A stretch of DNA of 64,000 bases, taken from NCBI RefSeq assembly GCF_900130125.1, contig NZ_FQXY01000006.1, forward strand, positions 1 through 64,000, read 5' to 3'. This DNA comes from Bacteroides congonensis. GTDB taxonomy: Bacteria; Bacteroidota; Bacteroidia; Bacteroidales; Bacteroidaceae. Below the pieces are notes generated by a model, which made no database searches, was not told where the DNA came from, and saw nothing but the letters and a program-made list of their open reading frames with translations. Of this stretch, positions 63,512-64,000 are shown piece after piece (position 1 is the first letter of the stretch; each line of letters begins with the position of its first letter). The position numbers and the translations under genes were made by a program.

Positions 63512-63934
63512 TCAGAAATTGAATAGGTTGGGTTGTTGTACTTCTTGTGCGGTCGCTTTGGTGGCGGTTCTCGGCTTGCTGCGGTTCTGCAACTTGCGGA
63601 GTTCCTCCTCTTGGTATCTGCGGAGTGCGTTCTGCCGTGCTTCCGCCTTTTCCTCTGCCGTGAGTTCCACAACGTGGTTCACCGCCACTTGGCATTGGAT
63701 AGGCTTGCCCACCTCTATCTCGTTCTCGTCATAGTAGTGGACTGCTTGCCCGAATATCTCCCCGTCCGTGAAGCCGTTGCAACCGCTCCGCTGCACGTAG
63801 TTGAGAATGTAGGTGACGCAATCGTCTATGTTCTTGGCAGGGTTGCGGTAGTTCTTCGCAAAGAGCGCATCTTCCGCTGCACGCTGCTCCAAGTGCATCT
63901 GTATCGTTCTCTTGAAATGTTCTGTTCCTTTCAT
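63512..63934 (-). CDS. PcfK-like protein
   Basis: 140 residues. Helical, with EHFKRTIQMHLEQRAAEDALFAKNY and YILNYVQRSGCNGFTDGEIFGQAVHYYDE, the PcfK pattern. A basic Gln-rich tail follows. Immediately before the PcfJ-like gene, as in other elements. Confidence 0.82.
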   Translation of the reverse strand: MKGTEHFKRTIQMHLEQRAAEDALFAKNYRNPAKNIDDCVTYILNYVQRSGCNGFTDGEIFGQAVHYYDENEIEVGKPIQCQVAVNHVVELTAEEKAEARQNALRRYQEEELRKLQNRSKPRTATKATAQEVQQPNLFNF

Positions 63935-63950
63935 ATCGCTGTCGTTTTTA

Positions 63951-64000
63951 TCAGTTATACATTTTTCCGTTTTCCAAAAACTCGTAGTCGTTGGCTGCGC
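63951..64000 (-). CDS. 3' end of a further minus-strand gene (partial)
   Basis: Only the last 16 codons are in the window, ending AANDYEFLENGKMYN then TGA. The gene continues past the right edge. Family unknown. Confidence 0.5.
   Translation of the reverse strand, partial: AANDYEFLENGKMYN

Noticed and set aside
62220..63695. 491-residue version of the PcfJ-like protein
   Set aside because: The extra N-terminus overlaps the PcfK-like gene in another frame; PcfJ similarity starts at 63509.
1..64000. CRISPR arrays and rRNA genes
   Set aside because: No regular repeat-spacer pattern and no rRNA sequence found by eye in the window.

Overview
This window is Bacteroides chromosome (fragilis group; the xylan gene set points towards a B. 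ovatus/B. xylanisolvens-like host) interrupted by a large tetracycline- and macrolide-resistance conjugative transposon of the CTnDOT/CTnERL family. Evidence for Bacteroides: promoters of the TAnnTTTG (-7) type with few Shine-Dalgarno sites, PUL-type glycoside hydrolases, and an integrase and tra set that I recognise from memory as those of CTnDOT. No database search was possible, so names are by recognition of motifs and order.

Layout. (1) 1-2710: an AT-rich accessory patch with an unknown protein (cut by the window edge), a ParB-like protein and a radical-SAM protein of the Gp37/Gp68 (DUF5131) type, bounded by strong hairpins. (2) 2756-10202, minus strand: a two-domain ABC ATPase (ModF-like) and a xylan operon reading GPH symporter, GH10 xylanase, GH43 xylosidase/arabinosidase, GH67 alpha-glucuronidase. 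Upstream lie three TGTTAC boxes exactly 21 bp apart. (3) 10429-15059: chromosomal lipoprotein pullulanase, ruvC, a DUF4286 gene, tRNA-Ala(GGC), a small conserved protein and a secreted protein with a TonB C-terminal domain. (4) From about 15090 to beyond the right edge: the conjugative transposon; its right end is not in the window.

Transposon modules in order: tyrosine integrase (IntDOT-like, 411 aa) and orf2; two small minus-strand HTH genes; the excision operon xis2c-xis2d-orf3-exc; a DUF1896 gene and a 1940-residue methylase/helicase; the tetQ-rteA-rteB operon with a three-codon leader; a highly structured intergenic RNA and a RibD-like gene; rteC; an AlbA/Schlafen-type ATPase gene broken in two by an insert carrying an erm(F)-like methylase with its own leader peptide and attenuator; the mobA-mobB-mobC operon with a probable oriT; the tra operon traA to traQ plus a lysozyme; and, on the minus strand, a cluster of small genes with PcfJ- and PcfK-like proteins.

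How it works together, from established knowledge of CTnDOT: tetracycline relieves translational attenuation of tetQ, which raises RteA/RteB; RteB turns on rteC; RteC turns on the xis operon; the Xis proteins and Exc drive excision and feed into mob and tra expression. MobB nicks oriT, MobC couples the DNA to the Tra secretion channel (TraE-TraQ, type IV-like), and IntDOT reintegrates it.

The most notable things here: a group II intron (49927-52433) sits precisely in frame inside traG, the conjugation ATPase, so transfer should depend on splicing; a diverged erm gene with a full leader/attenuator and 15-bp inverted repeats has destroyed an ATPase gene; a long nested hairpin RNA with its own promoter and terminator lies after rteB; a repeated 16-17 nt leader motif precedes several transposon genes; and the transposon seems to have integrated at the -7 box of the TonB-domain gene promoter.
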